The translations under genes and the position numbers were made by a program. 64,000 bases of DNA from Streptomyces sp. V3I8. Its GTDB lineage: Bacteria > Actinomycetota > Actinomycetes > Streptomycetales > Streptomycetaceae. The notes under the pieces are model-generated. The model had not been told where the DNA came from. It did not search any database and saw only the letters and a list, made by a program, of their open reading frames with translations. Positions 9,787 through 29,788 of the stretch are shown here, in pieces (the stretch's first letter is position 1; each line of letters starts with the position of its first letter). The stretch covers positions 8,556,001 through 8,620,000 of the forward strand of contig NZ_JAUSZL010000002.1 in the NCBI RefSeq assembly GCF_030817535.1, given 5' to 3'.

Positions 9787-9893
9787 GGGAACTCTCCTTG
9801 CTCGGCGTAAGCGTCCTTCACGCCCGATCTTCCGGCCGGACCGTCCCCGCGGATGCGGGACACGCTGCTGTCCGGGTTCCCGTCATCCCCCGG

Positions 9894-10772
9894 TCATGCC
9901 TGGGGGCGGGTGCCGTCGACGGCGATGCGCTGCCCGTAGCGCGAGTACGGGAAGTAGTCCCAGGTGGCATGGTGCTGGACGCAGCGGTTGTCCCAGAGGA
10001 CCAGGGTGTTCGCCTGCCAGCGGACCCGGCAGTGCAGCAGGTTGGTCCGGGCGATGTGGTCGTACAGCATGGTGAGGACGGCCGTGCTCTCGGCGGCGGC
10101 CAGCTGGGTGATCTGCGAGGTGTACGGGCCGTTGACGAACAGGAGCTTGCGTCCGGTGTCGGGGTGGCGGACCACGACCGGGTGCTCGTTGCGCGGCACG
10201 TCGTACTCGGCCGGCGGCATCTGACCCTGCGCGAGCCAGGGGCGTGCACCGTCGTGGACCGCGGTGAGCCCGTCCAGGAACGTCTTCATCGACGGGGACA
10301 GCATGTCGTAGGCGAGGTGCATGTTGGCGAAGAGCGTGTCCCCGCCGCTGCCGATCGCGGGCACCTCGGTCACGTAGAGCAACGACCCGAGGGAGGGCTC
10401 GGCGTCGGCGGTCCCGTCGGCGTGCCAGCCGTTGCCGGCGACGGCGCGGGAGTCCTTGTCCGCCCTGATCTCCAGGATGTACGGGTCGGAGTCCTCCTCG
10501 GGCAGGGAGACCGGGTGCAGCGGGCCGAAGAGCGCGGCGAACCGCTTGTGGTCCTCGGGAGTGAGGTGCTGGTCGCGGAAGACGAGGACGTGGTGGGTCA
10601 GGAAGGCGGTGCGTATCTCCTTCTGCTGGACCGGGGTGAGTTCCTCGGAGAGGTCGAGGCCGGAGACCTCCGCGCCGAGGAGCGGTGTCAGCGGGTCGAC
10701 GGTGAAACTGCCGTAGGTCTCGCGGGGCGCGGTGGTGATGCGTTCGACGGCGTCGAGGGTGAACTGGTCCAT
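9894..10772 (-). CDS. TauD/TfdA-family Fe(II)/2-oxoglutarate dioxygenase
   Basis: Protein of 292 residues. Iron ligands are visible: the HxD pair in GWHADGTA (near 134-138) and the distal His in NRCVQHHATWDYFPYSRYG, whose Arg would hold the 2-oxoglutarate carboxylate. A GGAG ribosome site precedes the ATG. It starts 39 nt after the NRPS-PKS stop on the same strand, so it is almost certainly co-transcribed. In the detoxin/rimosamide family a TauD-like gene is a conserved companion of the NRPS and hybrid NRPS-PKS genes, and hydroxylation of the pyrrolidine (proline-derived) ring is its plausible role. That assignment is inference from neighbourhood; the protein alone only says hydroxylase of the TauD fold. 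Confidence 0.9.
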   Translation of the reverse strand: MDQFTLDAVERITTAPRETYGSFTVDPLTPLLGAEVSGLDLSEELTPVQQKEIRTAFLTHHVLVFRDQHLTPEDHKRFAALFGPLHPVSLPEEDSDPYILEIRADKDSRAVAGNGWHADGTADAEPSLGSLLYVTEVPAIGSGGDTLFANMHLAYDMLSPSMKTFLDGLTAVHDGARPWLAQGQMPPAEYDVPRNEHPVVVRHPDTGRKLLFVNGPYTSQITQLAAAESTAVLTMLYDHIARTNLLHCRVRWQANTLVLWDNRCVQHHATWDYFPYSRYGQRIAVDGTRPQA

Positions 10773-10811
10773 GGGGGGCTCCGGTGTGAGGGGGATCAGG
10801 GGCTGTCGGGG

Positions 10812-20359
<9,548 letters not shown>

Positions 20360-20360
<1 letters not shown>

Positions 20361-23300
20361 CACGCCTCCTCGGTGACGGCCGACGCGGCGGCGGTGGTGA
20401 TGGCGGCGGGTGCGGCCGAGGTGGCGGACTCCGCGCGCCCGGAAAGCCCGGCCGGTCCGGCGAGTCCGGCGAGTTCGGCGGCGAGGACGGCGGACACCCG
20501 TGGTGAGGCGCCGCTCTCCAGTACCTCCCAGTGGTCGCAGTCCAGCAGTTCGACCCGGAAGCCGCCCTCCGCGCGCCGCCGCCAGAAGTCGCGCACCTCG
20601 GGCAGGGACGCCGGGTCGGTGGTGGTGCCGCCCACGGCCTGGACCAGCACGACACGGGCCGGGGACGGCGCCGGGAGATGGTCGCGGGCCGTCATGCGGT
20701 TGTGGTTGTAGATGCGGAAGTACTGCTCGATCTGCTCGTCGTCGATCCCCGGGTACATGCCGTTGAACTTCACGAGCTTGTCGCGGAACTCGGCCCGGTC
20801 CACGGGCGCCACGGCGGCGCGCACCTCGGCGTCCTCGGTGGCCTGGGTGTCGAGGAGCACGACCCCCACATCGGTGCGGCCGGCCCGCGCCAGGCGGCGG
20901 CCCATCTCGTGCGCGACCAGTCCGCCGTAGGAGAGGCCGGTCAGGACGAGGGGGCCGTCGCCGAACGGTTCGACGAGCCGCAGGTACTCCTCGGCCATCG
21001 CCTCCACGTCGGGAAGGGGGTCCTCGCCGGGATTGACCCCGGGGGACTGTATGCCGTACAGGCCGACGTCCGCGGGGAGCGTCCGGGCCAGGGGCAGGTA
21101 GCAGAACGCGGTGCCGCCGGCGGGATGGACGCAGACCACGTTCCCGCCGGTGCCGCCCCGCCGGAACTCGATGAGGTTGCTCGGCGGCGCTCCCGAACGG
21201 CCGCGGCGGACGAGGCCGCCCAGTCCCTCGATCGTCGGGTTCAGGATGATGTCCCGGACGGGAAGCGTCGTGCCGAACGCCTCGCGGATGCGGTGCGCCA
21301 GCTTGATGGCCGACAGACTGGTGCCGCCGATGTCGAAGAAGCTGTCGCCGATGCCGAAGTCCGGGTTCAGGAGGATGCCCCGCCATATGCCATGGAGCGT
21401 CAACTCGATGTGGTCGCGCGGGTTCTCCGTGTTGACCTGACCCGTGCCGGCCGCGGCCGCCGCGCGCAGCAGGGCGGCACGGTCCAGTTTGCCGTTCCGG
21501 CTCAGCGGCAGGACGGCCAGCTCGACGACGACCGCCGGAACCATGTAGTCCGGCAGCCGCTCGGCCAGGGCCGCGCGCCACGCGTGCGGGGCTCCGGCGG
21601 GTGCGTCGCCGCGGCCCACCGCCGCCACCAGGCGGGGTTCGCCGCCGGTGTCCCGGTCGACCACCACGGCCGCCTCGCGCACCCCCGGCTGTGCGAGCAG
21701 CGCGGCCTCGATCTCGGCCGGCTCGATACGGAAGCCGCGCAGCTTCACCTGGTCGTCGACGCGCCCCACGTAGACGGCGTTGCCGTCGGGCAGGCGCCTG
21801 GCGAGGTCGCCGGTGCGGTACACGCGCTCGCCGGGGAGGAAGGGGTCGGGCAGGAAGCGTTCGGCGGTCAGGTCGGGGCGGTGCAGGTAGCCGGCGGCGA
21901 GACCCGCCCCTCCGAGGTAGACCTCTCCCGCGACCCCGACCGGCACCGGTTCCCTCTCCTCGTCGAGGAGGTACATCCGGGTTCCGGCGAGCGGGCGCCC
22001 GATGGGGGACTGCCGGTCGAGGGGCCGCGGGTCGTAGTACGCCGTGCTGTAGAGCGTCGCCTCGGTCGGCCCGTAGCCGAAGCAGACCCTGAGGTCCGTG
22101 AGGTGCTCCCGCATGCGGTGCAGCGCCGCCTCCGGCAGGGACTCCACACCGGTGAGCAGGTGGCGCAGCGCCAGCCCGTCGAGCCGTTTCGCCGGTTCCT
22201 CGTCGATCCACCGGACGTAGGAGGGCGGCAGGAACGCCTGCACGATGCGGTGCTCCCGCATCCACCGCAGGAGTTCCCCGGGGTCGCCGCGCAGGTCCTC
22301 GGGGACCAGGTGCAGCTCGGCGCCCGTCGTCAGCGGCAGCAGCACCTCGTGCACCGAGGCGTCGAAACCGATGCTCGACCACGCGGAGGTGGCCTCCCCC
22401 GGTGTCGCGCCCATGCGGTCCAGCCAGTTGTCGAACAGGTTGAGCACACTGCCCTGCGTGACGGCCACGCCCTTGGGCCGGCCGGTCGAGCCGGACGTGT
22501 AGAGCACGTAGGCCAGCCGCCCGGTGTCCGGTGCCGCCGAGGACGGGAGCGGGGGCGGGACATCGTTGTCCGCCGACGTCTCGACGGTCACCAGGTCGTG
22601 CCAGGCGGCCGGCCTCCCGTCGCCGGGGAGATCGCTGAGCACGAGGGCGGGGGCCGCGTCCTCGACCATCGCGGCGAGCCGCGCGGGCGGCTGGGCCGGA
22701 TCGAGCGGCAGATAGGCGGCGCCCGCCTTCAGGACGCCCAGTACGCCCACGACCAGCTCGACGCTGCGGCCGGTGTGCAGTCCGACGACGGAGCCGGGGC
22801 CCACCCCCCGGCCGGCGAGGGCGCGGGCGAGCCGCCCGGCCCGTGCGGCGAGGGTGGCGTAGTCGAGCCGTTCGTCGCCGCAGACCAGCGCGGTCCGTGC
22901 GGGGCGGGTCGCGACCTGCTCGTCGAACCGCTCCACCAGGCCGCCCGCGCACGGCGAGGGCGCGCCGGTGAGCGGCTCCCCCTGGGCGAGGTCCGTGAGC
23001 AGCAGGTGCCGTTCGTGTTCGTCCATCAGCTTCAGCGTGCCGACGCGCGCCTGCGGCCGGGCCACCATGTCGGTCAACAGGTGCCGCAGCTGAGTCACGT
23101 ACCGGCGCACGGTCTCCTTGTCGAACAGCGCCGACGCGTAGTCCAGGTGGCCGACGACACGGCCCTGCGACTCGGTCAGTGACAGCGCGAGGTCGAACTT
23201 CGCCGGCGCGTGCGGGATGTCGAGCGGGGCGATGTCCAGGCCCGGCAGTTCGAGCAGTCCGCCGCGCTCCGGGACCCAGGCGCACATCGTCTGGAACAGC

Positions 23301-24358
23301 GGTGTGTGGGCGGCGCTGCGGACCGGGTTGACGAGCTCGACGATGCGCTCGAAGGGCAGGTCCTGGTGGTCGAGCGCGTCGCGCAGCACACCTCGTACGC
23401 GGCGCAGGGCGTCGCCCGCCGTGTCCGTGCGGGAGAAGTCGGCGCGCAGCGGGAGCGTGTTGACGAAGAAGCCGATGAGGTCCGACACGTCCTTGTGCCG
23501 CCGGTTCGCCGTGGGGGTGCCCACCACCACGTCGCCGTGGCCGCTCAGCCGCGACATCAGCAGCGACCAGCCGGTCAGCACGGCGACGAACAGGGTCCCT
23601 CCGTGCTGCCGGGCCAGTGCCTTCAGCGCGGAGGTGAGCCCGGCGTCCAGGGCGAACTCCACCCGGGCCCCGCGCAGGTCCTGCTGCGCCGGGCGCGGCC
23701 GGTCGGTGGGCGGCCCCGACAGGGGCGGGGCGCCGGCCAGCCGCTCCTGCCAGAACGCGGCCTGGCCGGCGAGTCCGCCCGACAGGACGCGTTCCTGCTG
23801 GGCGCGCGCGTGGTCGGCGTACTGGATCGGCAGCGGCGGCAGCGGTGAGGGCCGGCCGTGCAGCAGCGCCGGGTACACGGCGCTGAGTTCACGCATCATC
23901 ACGTTCATGGACCGGCCGTCGAAGACCGTGTGGTGCATCGTCAGCAGCAGGACGTGGTGGTCGGCCGCCACCGTGACGAGGCGGCCCCGGGTGAGGGGCC
24001 CGCGCGCCAGGTCGAACGGGGCCGAGGCCTCCCGCAGGCGCAGCTCGTCGAGGTGCGCCACCGCGTCCGGCAGCCCGGTGAGGTCGTCCGCCGCGAGGGC
24101 GAAGCCGGTCTCCGGCGGATCGATGTGCTGGTGGACCTCCCCGTCCACGGCCACGAGCCGGGTGCGCAGGGTCTGGTGCCTGACGACGAGCGTGTCGAGG
24201 GCGCGGCGCAGGACGGCCGCGTCGAGCGGGCCGCGGATCGTGAAGGCGATGGATTCGTTGTACGCCTCGTTGCCGCCCGGGAGCTGGGCGAGGAACCACA
24301 GGCGCTGCTGCGCGAAGGAGGCCGGAACGTGGACGTGGGGGGTGTGGTGCACGGACAA
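20360..24358 (-). CDS. single-module NRPS with C-A-T-TE
   Basis: Protein of 1332 residues. C domain about 10-440 with HHTVFDG at 142-148. A domain 475-965 with YTSGSTGRPKG near 620-630, FGYGPTEAT, YRTGDLA near 847-853 and catalytic Lys957 in RNGKLD. T domain with GGTS (Ser1014). TE 1065-1290 with GLSYGG (Ser1143). The specificity residues I read by alignment to PheA are D666-A667-H670-F-L-G-G-L-Y-K, which match no code I can name. Having its own TE while feeding or following a second TE-containing synthetase is notable; in the detoxin/rimosamide family a one-module NRPS accompanies the hybrid synthetase. It may attach an amino acid to the assembled core. First gene of the operon after a 654-nt leader/promoter region. 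Confidence 0.92.
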
Positions 24359-25012
24359 GACTGGTTCTTCCCGTCGTCAGGGTTACTGGTTCCGAGAGTC
24401 ACGGTGAGGGCTCGGCCGCCTGCGCGTCAGCACGCGGGGGCTGCTCTACGCCCGGATACCGGGCGGAGTCGCGGTGAGGTGCGCGGACCGCGCAGGTGGG
24501 GGCGGTGAAGAAAGTGAATGAAATTCAAGAGATACGGGAGAATGCGGGAGGCCGTGCGGTCCAGGATTCCGGTGTTCCATTGCGACAACGTTGCCAGTGG
24601 ATAACGGCGACATGGTCACGTCTTCGTTGTGCGGCATTCTGGCCACCGGCTTTCTGGCTCACGGCGTCCCACGGGTGCGGAGACGTCGTCCGGGCGGTGT
24701 GCCGATGGGGCGCACCTGGACGCACGGCGATAATTGATCAATGGACCAGACCCTGTCAACGGTCTCCCGCCAGGGGGAGGCTATCGCCGGAAACGCCCCC
24801 ATGTGACGGGTTTTTCGTCAAGTAAGGGTGTTCGGGGATGCAAAGACCGCCTGTTTTCCGGAGATGTCCGCGGGGCGTCCCGAATTCGGGAACGAGGAGC
24901 CGGCGGCCCGCCTATGGGATAGGCCGAGCGCCCTGCCCCATAAACCCTCGCGGCGCCTTTTTGCCGAGATTTGACAAAAGAGGAGTGCTTGCTTCCGCAA
25001 TACCGGCGCGGG
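24359..25012. other. 654-nt intergenic region upstream of the NRPS operon
   Basis: No gene was found between the NRPS start and the end of the SARP gene. The stretch is A+T-richer than its surroundings, for example 24507-24545. It holds the promoter candidate listed separately, a perfect palindrome ATTGATCAAT at 24733-24742, and TTTGACAAAAG near 24970. Cluster control sites are expected here. Confidence 0.6.
24730..24759 (-). promoter_or_regulatory. candidate promoter for the NRPS operon
   Basis: On the minus strand a perfect TTGACA (24754-24759) stands 18 nt before AATTAT (24730-24735; 4 of 6 match to TATAAT). The spacer contains the palindrome ATTGATCAAT, a possible operator. The transcript would have a leader of about 360 nt, which is long, so this is only a candidate. 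Confidence 0.35.
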
Positions 25013-28000
25013 TCACCGGGCGTCCAGCGCGGACAGTGCCTCGCTCACCGCGGTGGCGCGTGGCGAACCCAGGGTGCTGTAGAGGGCGAGGGCGTTCTGC
25101 CAGTGGGTACGGGCCGCCGGCAGGTCCGCGCGGGTCTGGTGGATGCGGGCCAGCCCGATGTGGGCGCGGGCCTGCTCCTCCTTCTCCTCGATCTCCGTGG
25201 CCAGGGCGAGGGCGGAGCGGTGCGCCGCCGCGGCCTCGTCGTGTCGGCCCGAACCGTGCAGGGCCTCGCCGAGGCCGTTGAGGCTGCCGGCCTCGCCGTA
25301 GCGCTCCCCGGTCCGCTGGAACAGGGCGAGGGCCGCCCGCTGATGGGTGGCGGCCAGTTCGTGGTGGTCCAGCCGGTGGTGGGCGTCGCCGAGGTTGGTG
25401 AGGGCGTGCGCCTCGCCGCCGCGGTGTCCGAGCCGCCGGAAGAGGGCGAGGGCCTGCTCGAGGTGGTCGGCCGCCGTGGCGTGCTGGTCGAGCCGGGAGA
25501 GCACGATGCCGAGGTTGCCCAGGGCGCTGGCCTCGCCGAAGTCGTTGCCGAGGGTGCGGTAGAGGGCGAGTGCCTGCCGGTGCTGGACGGCGGAGGTCTC
25601 GTAGTCCTCGAGCAACTCGTGCACGATGCCGAGGTTGTTGAGCGTGTCGGCCTCGCCGCCCAGGTCGCCGACCTTGCGGAAGAGGACGGCCGCCTCCCCC
25701 TGCCGCTCGGCGGCCTCGCGGTACTGCCCCCGCAGTTCGTGCAGGACACCGAGGTTGGTGAGGTTGCGGGCCTCGGTCACCGGCAGGCCGATCCGCCGGC
25801 AGAGGTCGAGCGCCTCCGTGTGGTGCCGGACCGCTTCGTCGTACCGGGCCAGCCGCCGGTAGATCATGCCGAGGCAGGTGTGCACCTCGGCCACCCCCTG
25901 CTGGTCGTCGGCGGCGCGGGCGGCCCGCAGGGCGTTGCCGTGCACGACGAGCGCGTCGGTGAACAGGCCGCGGGTGTAGAAGTGGCGGTGCAGGGTGGTG
26001 GCGAGACCGACGGCGTATTCTGCCCTGCCGCGCGTGGCCTCGGCCGCGGTCACGGCCGACAGCACGCTGTGCTCGGCCGCCAGCCACTCCTGGGCGTCGC
26101 CCGTGGTGGAGAAGGGCGGCAGCTCGGTCCCGGGGGCCTGGATCCGGGGCCGCAGATGGCTCTCGGCGGGCAGCAGCACGTCCATGGCGGCGCAGGACGC
26201 CGCGAGGTAGTGGGTCAGGAGGCGGCTCGACGCGGCCTCGCGGTCGGCCGCGCCGTCGTGCCGTTCCGCCTGCCAGGCCGCGTACACCCGCAGCAGGTCG
26301 TGCATGCCGTAGCGGCCGGGCCGGGTGGGCTGGATCAGATGACTGCGGGCGAGCAGTTCCAGGGCCGCCCGGGTGTCGGCGACGGAGCGTCCGCACAGGG
26401 CGGCCGCCGCGTACGCGTCCACATCGGGTCCCGGGTGCAGTCCGAGCAGCCGGAAGGTGGTGGCGGCGTCGGCCGGGAGGCGGTCGTACGACCAGGAGAA
26501 GACGGCGCGCACGGCCGCGCGGGGATCGTCGTCGGAGTCCAGCAGCTCCAACCGCCCCCGCCGGTCCTCCAGTTCGGCGGTAAGGGTGCTCAAGGGGGAG
26601 TCGGGCCGGGAGAGGGCCAGCTCCGCGGCGACACGCAGGGCGAGGGGCAGCCGGCCGCACTGCTCGGCGAGGACGGCCGCGGCCCGGGCCTCGGCCGTGG
26701 CGCGGGGGCCGATGAGCCTGCGCAGCAGCCGTACGGCGTCCTCGAGCGGGAGCACGTCCAGTACGAGCCGGTGCGCGCCGTGCAGGGACACCAGGGAGCT
26801 GAGGGTGTTCCTGCTCGTCACCACGGTCCTGCACGGGCTCGCGCCGGGCAGCAGCGGGCGTATCTGCTCGCTGGAGGAGGCGTTGTCGAGCACGACGAGC
26901 ATGCGGCGCCCGCTCAACTCGGTGCGGTAGCGGGCGGACCGGTCGTCCAGGCGCAGCGGGATCTCGGGACCGGGTACGCCGAGGGCGACGAGGAAGCCGG
27001 TGAGGACGTCGGCGGGGGACACCGGTTCATCCGTGTCGTAGCCGCGGAGGTCCGCGTACAGCTGACCGTCCGGGAACTGCTCCCGTACACGGTGCGACCA
27101 GTGGACGGCCAGGGCCGTCTTGCCGACTCCGGCGGTGCCGGACACCGCGGAGACCACGACCGTCGTGGTGGGGTCGGTCTCGTCCCCGACGGCGGCGAGC
27201 AGATGCCGGGACAGCTCGTCCAGTTGTGTCTGACGGCCGGTGAACGCCCGGACGTCCGTGGGTAGTTGGGCGGGTCCGGAGAGTGATGTCCCGGTGGCGC
27301 CGGCGGGGCCCGGCTCGGCGCCGTCGGCGGACGCGGAGCGCTCGCGCAAGGTCTCCTCGTGCGCCGCGCGCAGCTCCGCTCCCGGCAGGGCACCCAGGTC
27401 GTCGGCCAGCCGGCGGCGGACCTCGGCGTAGTGGTCGAGGGCCTCGGCGGTCCTGCCCGTGCGGGCCAGGGACCTGATGAGCAGGGCGGCCAGGGGTTCC
27501 GCCAGCGGGTACTCGTCCGCCAGGGACCGCATCCGGCCGATCGCCTGCGAGGTGTGTCCCGCCGTCCACTCGGCCCGGGCCCACAGGAGGGCGGCCTCCA
27601 GCCGCTCGTTCAGCCAGGCGGTCCTGGTGCGCTCCGCCCAGGCGCCCGGCAGGTCGGCCAGCGGAGAACCCCGCCACAGGTCCAGGGCGTCCCCCAGGAG
27701 CCGGCCGCTGTCCGGGTCGCCGGGACGCAGGGCGCGGGCCCGGGCCACCAAGGTGCGGAACCGCAGCAGGTCGACACTGTCGTCCGCGGCCTTCAAGAGG
27801 TAGCCGCCCGACACGCGGAGCAGCTGCAAGGGGGGAGGCTCCGCCGTCTCGCTCTCGCGCCGCGCCGCCTCTTCCAGGACCCGCCGGATCCGGCTCACAT
27901 GGGAGTACAGGGTCGAACGGGCCGAGTCGGGAGGGGCGTCGTCCCACATCCGGTCCACCAGGTCGCCCACGGTCAGCAGCCGGCCCGAGTTGGCCGCGAG

Positions 28001-28120
28001 CGCCGCCAGCACCATGCGCTGTCTCGGCTGGCCCAGTTCGATGTGGCGACCACCGGCCCACAGTTCCAACGGGCCCAGTAATCGAAGATCCACGTCCCCA
28101 CCCACGATCGGCCGCTCCAT
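25013..28120 (-). CDS. AfsR-type SARP regulator (wHTH-BTAD-NB-ARC-TPR)
   Basis: Protein of about 1035 residues from the ATG at 28120; a GTG 15 nt inside and an ATG 87 nt upstream are alternatives. An OmpR-type winged helix opens the protein (LRLLGPLELW, then RMVLAALAANSG and YSHVSRIRRVLE), followed by the BTAD bundle to about residue 250. NB-ARC follows with P-loop GTAGVGKTAL, RMLVVLDNASSSEQIRPLLP and TVVTSRNTLSS. About six TPR units fill the C-terminus (repeated NLG/ALALYR pattern). SARPs bind direct repeats and activate biosynthetic operons together with RNA polymerase. Its position just upstream of, and on the same strand as, the NRPS operon makes it the likely pathway activator. Its own operator cannot be fixed from the sequence. 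Confidence 0.92.
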   Translation of the reverse strand: MERPIVGGDVDLRLLGPLELWAGGRHIELGQPRQRMVLAALAANSGRLLTVGDLVDRMWDDAPPDSARSTLYSHVSRIRRVLEEAARRESETAEPPPLQLLRVSGGYLLKAADDSVDLLRFRTLVARARALRPGDPDSGRLLGDALDLWRGSPLADLPGAWAERTRTAWLNERLEAALLWARAEWTAGHTSQAIGRMRSLADEYPLAEPLAALLIRSLARTGRTAEALDHYAEVRRRLADDLGALPGAELRAAHEETLRERSASADGAEPGPAGATGTSLSGPAQLPTDVRAFTGRQTQLDELSRHLLAAVGDETDPTTTVVVSAVSGTAGVGKTALAVHWSHRVREQFPDGQLYADLRGYDTDEPVSPADVLTGFLVALGVPGPEIPLRLDDRSARYRTELSGRRMLVVLDNASSSEQIRPLLPGASPCRTVVTSRNTLSSLVSLHGAHRLVLDVLPLEDAVRLLRRLIGPRATAEARAAAVLAEQCGRLPLALRVAAELALSRPDSPLSTLTAELEDRRGRLELLDSDDDPRAAVRAVFSWSYDRLPADAATTFRLLGLHPGPDVDAYAAAALCGRSVADTRAALELLARSHLIQPTRPGRYGMHDLLRVYAAWQAERHDGAADREAASSRLLTHYLAASCAAMDVLLPAESHLRPRIQAPGTELPPFSTTGDAQEWLAAEHSVLSAVTAAEATRGRAEYAVGLATTLHRHFYTRGLFTDALVVHGNALRAARAADDQQGVAEVHTCLGMIYRRLARYDEAVRHHTEALDLCRRIGLPVTEARNLTNLGVLHELRGQYREAAERQGEAAVLFRKVGDLGGEADTLNNLGIVHELLEDYETSAVQHRQALALYRTLGNDFGEASALGNLGIVLSRLDQHATAADHLEQALALFRRLGHRGGEAHALTNLGDAHHRLDHHELAATHQRAALALFQRTGERYGEAGSLNGLGEALHGSGRHDEAAAAHRSALALATEIEEKEEQARAHIGLARIHQTRADLPAARTHWQNALALYSTLGSPRATAVSEALSALDAR

Positions 28121-28641
28121 GTGCCCCAACCCCCCGACCAGCCCAAGGGTTTCACACATATGGGGCCCGTGGTGCCGCGACGGAGATCGTCCCGGAGGCC
28201 CCGACAAGGTTTTCGCAAGGTTCCTCCCGCAGTCTGTGGGCAGCCAGTCGACCGACTCGGTGGGTCGTTCCCCCTTCGCACCGAGCCGGTCGGCTGCAAT
28301 GACGGCAAGGCGCGCCGCGAAGTCGGGCGCGTCCGTCGGGTTCCGTCCGTCGCCGCTGAACGGGGGTCAGCGGCGGCGGAGCGGGGCGAAGCCCGGAGCG
28401 TGACACGGCCGCTCCGACTCCAGCCCCCGGACCGGGCGGGCCACGTACGGAGCGCGCGCACCCCATGAGCCGGCATGCGTGGGCAGGAGCCGCCACGCCT
28501 GGGCAGGACGCAATAGTCCACACACGGCACGTCATTGTCCACACCCGTCGCTCTAGTCTCACAGCGAGCCGACCGCGCGGTTCCGGCGCATCACCCGCAC
28601 TGGCACGTCACTTCTCCAAAACCCCACGGACGGAGATCCAC
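28121..28641. other. divergent intergenic region between SARP and pectate lyase genes
   Basis: About 520 nt without a gene. It must hold the SARP promoter (minus) and the pectate lyase promoter (plus). The only structure I can support is the pair of spaced direct repeats at 28478-28544. Confidence 0.6.
28478..28559 (+). promoter_or_regulatory. two pairs of direct repeats upstream of the pectate lyase gene
   Basis: TGGGCAGGA occurs at 28480-28488 and 28500-28508 (20-nt period). GTCCACAC occurs at 28516-28523 and 28537-28544 (21-nt period). Same-face direct repeats about two helical turns apart are the usual layout of AraC-family binding sites. A weak -10-like TAGTCT follows at 28554-28559. 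The AraC-domain regulator encoded just downstream of the lyase is the obvious candidate ligand; this is inference. Confidence 0.5.
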
Positions 28642-29613
28642 ATGCGCAGGACGAGCGCACGGTTCACCCTGACCGGAGCCGCGGCGGCGAGTGCCGTCGC
28701 ACTCGCCGTGATCGGAGCCACCACGGCGAGCGGTTCCAGCACCGCGCAGTCGGAGCCGGCGGCCGCCGCAGCCGCCGCCCCCATCGGTTTCGGCGCCGGC
28801 ACGACCGGCGGAGCCGGCGGGAGCACGGTGACCGTCACCACCGCTGCCGCCTTCAAGACCGCCGTGCAGAGCAGCGCGGCCACGATCGTCCGCGTCAACG
28901 GCACCATCGCGCTGACGGAGATGACCAAGGTCGCGTCCAACAAGACCATCGTCGGCGTCGGCACCGCCGGCAAGATCACCGGCAGCGGCCTGAACGTCGC
29001 GAGCGTGAACAACGTGATCATCCAGAACCTGTCGTTCTCCGGGTCCAACGACGACGCCATCAACGTCCAGTACTCGACGAAGGTCTGGATCGACCACAAC
29101 GACATCGCCGGCGCGTACGACGGAGCCGTCGACATCAAGCGCGCCTCGACGAACATCACGGTCTCCTGGAACCGCACCCACAACCAGGACAAGAACATGC
29201 TGCTCGGCCACTCCGACGACAACTCCGGCGAGGACACCGGCAAGCTGAAGGTGACCTACGACCACAACTGGTTCGACGGCACCAACCAGCGCAACCCGCG
29301 CGTCCGGTTCGGCAACCCGGTCCACGTGCTGAACAACTACTTCAGCAACATCGGCTCCTACGGCGTGGCGTCCACCGAGAACGCGGGCGTCCTCGTGGAG
29401 GCGAACTACTTCGAGAACACCGACGACCCCTACCACCTCGGTGAGGGTTCCTCGGACGAGGGCTCGCTGGTGGCGAAGAACAACCAGCTGGTGGGCTCCG
29501 GCTCCGGTCAGACCGGTGGCTCCGTGGCGTCGATCCCGTACAGCTACACCGCGCAGTCGGCGTCGACCGTCAAGGCGACCGTGACCGCCGGTGCGGGCGT
29601 CGGCAAGATCTGA
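28642..29613 (+). CDS. secreted pectate lyase (PL1 family)
   Basis: Protein of 323 residues from the ATG with GGAG 7 nt upstream; a longer in-frame ATG at 28465 runs through the promoter region and was rejected. The signal peptide (RRTSARFTLTGAAAASAVALAVIG) has a twin Arg at 2-3 but no clear Tat consensus. The mature part is a right-handed beta-helix protein: repeated short strands (VNNVIIQNLSFSG, STKVWIDHNDI, NITVSWNRT) and the PL1 signatures WIDHND, DHNWFDG and RNPRVRFGN, which contain the Ca2+-binding acids and catalytic Arg. It cleaves polygalacturonate by beta-elimination outside the cell. A strong terminator follows, so it is monocistronic. Confidence 0.93.
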   Translation: MRRTSARFTLTGAAAASAVALAVIGATTASGSSTAQSEPAAAAAAAPIGFGAGTTGGAGGSTVTVTTAAAFKTAVQSSAATIVRVNGTIALTEMTKVASNKTIVGVGTAGKITGSGLNVASVNNVIIQNLSFSGSNDDAINVQYSTKVWIDHNDIAGAYDGAVDIKRASTNITVSWNRTHNQDKNMLLGHSDDNSGEDTGKLKVTYDHNWFDGTNQRNPRVRFGNPVHVLNNYFSNIGSYGVASTENAGVLVEANYFENTDDPYHLGEGSSDEGSLVAKNNQLVGSGSGQTGGSVASIPYSYTAQSASTVKATVTAGAGVGKI

Positions 29614-29660
29614 CCCACGACGCCCGTACCTCCGTACGGCGGCACAGCGGCACACAGCAC

Positions 29661-29700
29661 GGGGCAGGACCGGTGACCCCCACGTCACCGGTCTTGCCCC
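29661..29700 (+). terminator. strong terminator hairpin after the pectate lyase gene
   Basis: A 17-bp stem with a single G-U pair (GGGGCAGGACCGGTGAC against GTCACCGGTCTTGCCCC) and a 6-nt loop lies 48 nt after the lyase stop. There is no T-run, which is normal in Streptomyces. Confidence 0.85.
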
Positions 29701-29788
29701 GCGGTGCATCCTCCCCTACGTTGCCGTGGGCCTCGTCGGCACCGCGGCTCCCGGGGCATCCCGACGCAGGCCGGACGAAGGGGCGCCG

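Noticed and set aside
20361..23285. N-terminal extension of the hybrid synthetase frame up to 23285
   Set aside because: It is an antisense-free shadow of the C-A-T-TE gene on the same strand in another frame; the real start overlaps the upstream stop at 20360 with AGGAGG before it.
28465..28641. Longer N-terminus for the pectate lyase
   Set aside because: It would translate the promoter repeats; a signal peptide and ribosome site fit the start at 28642.
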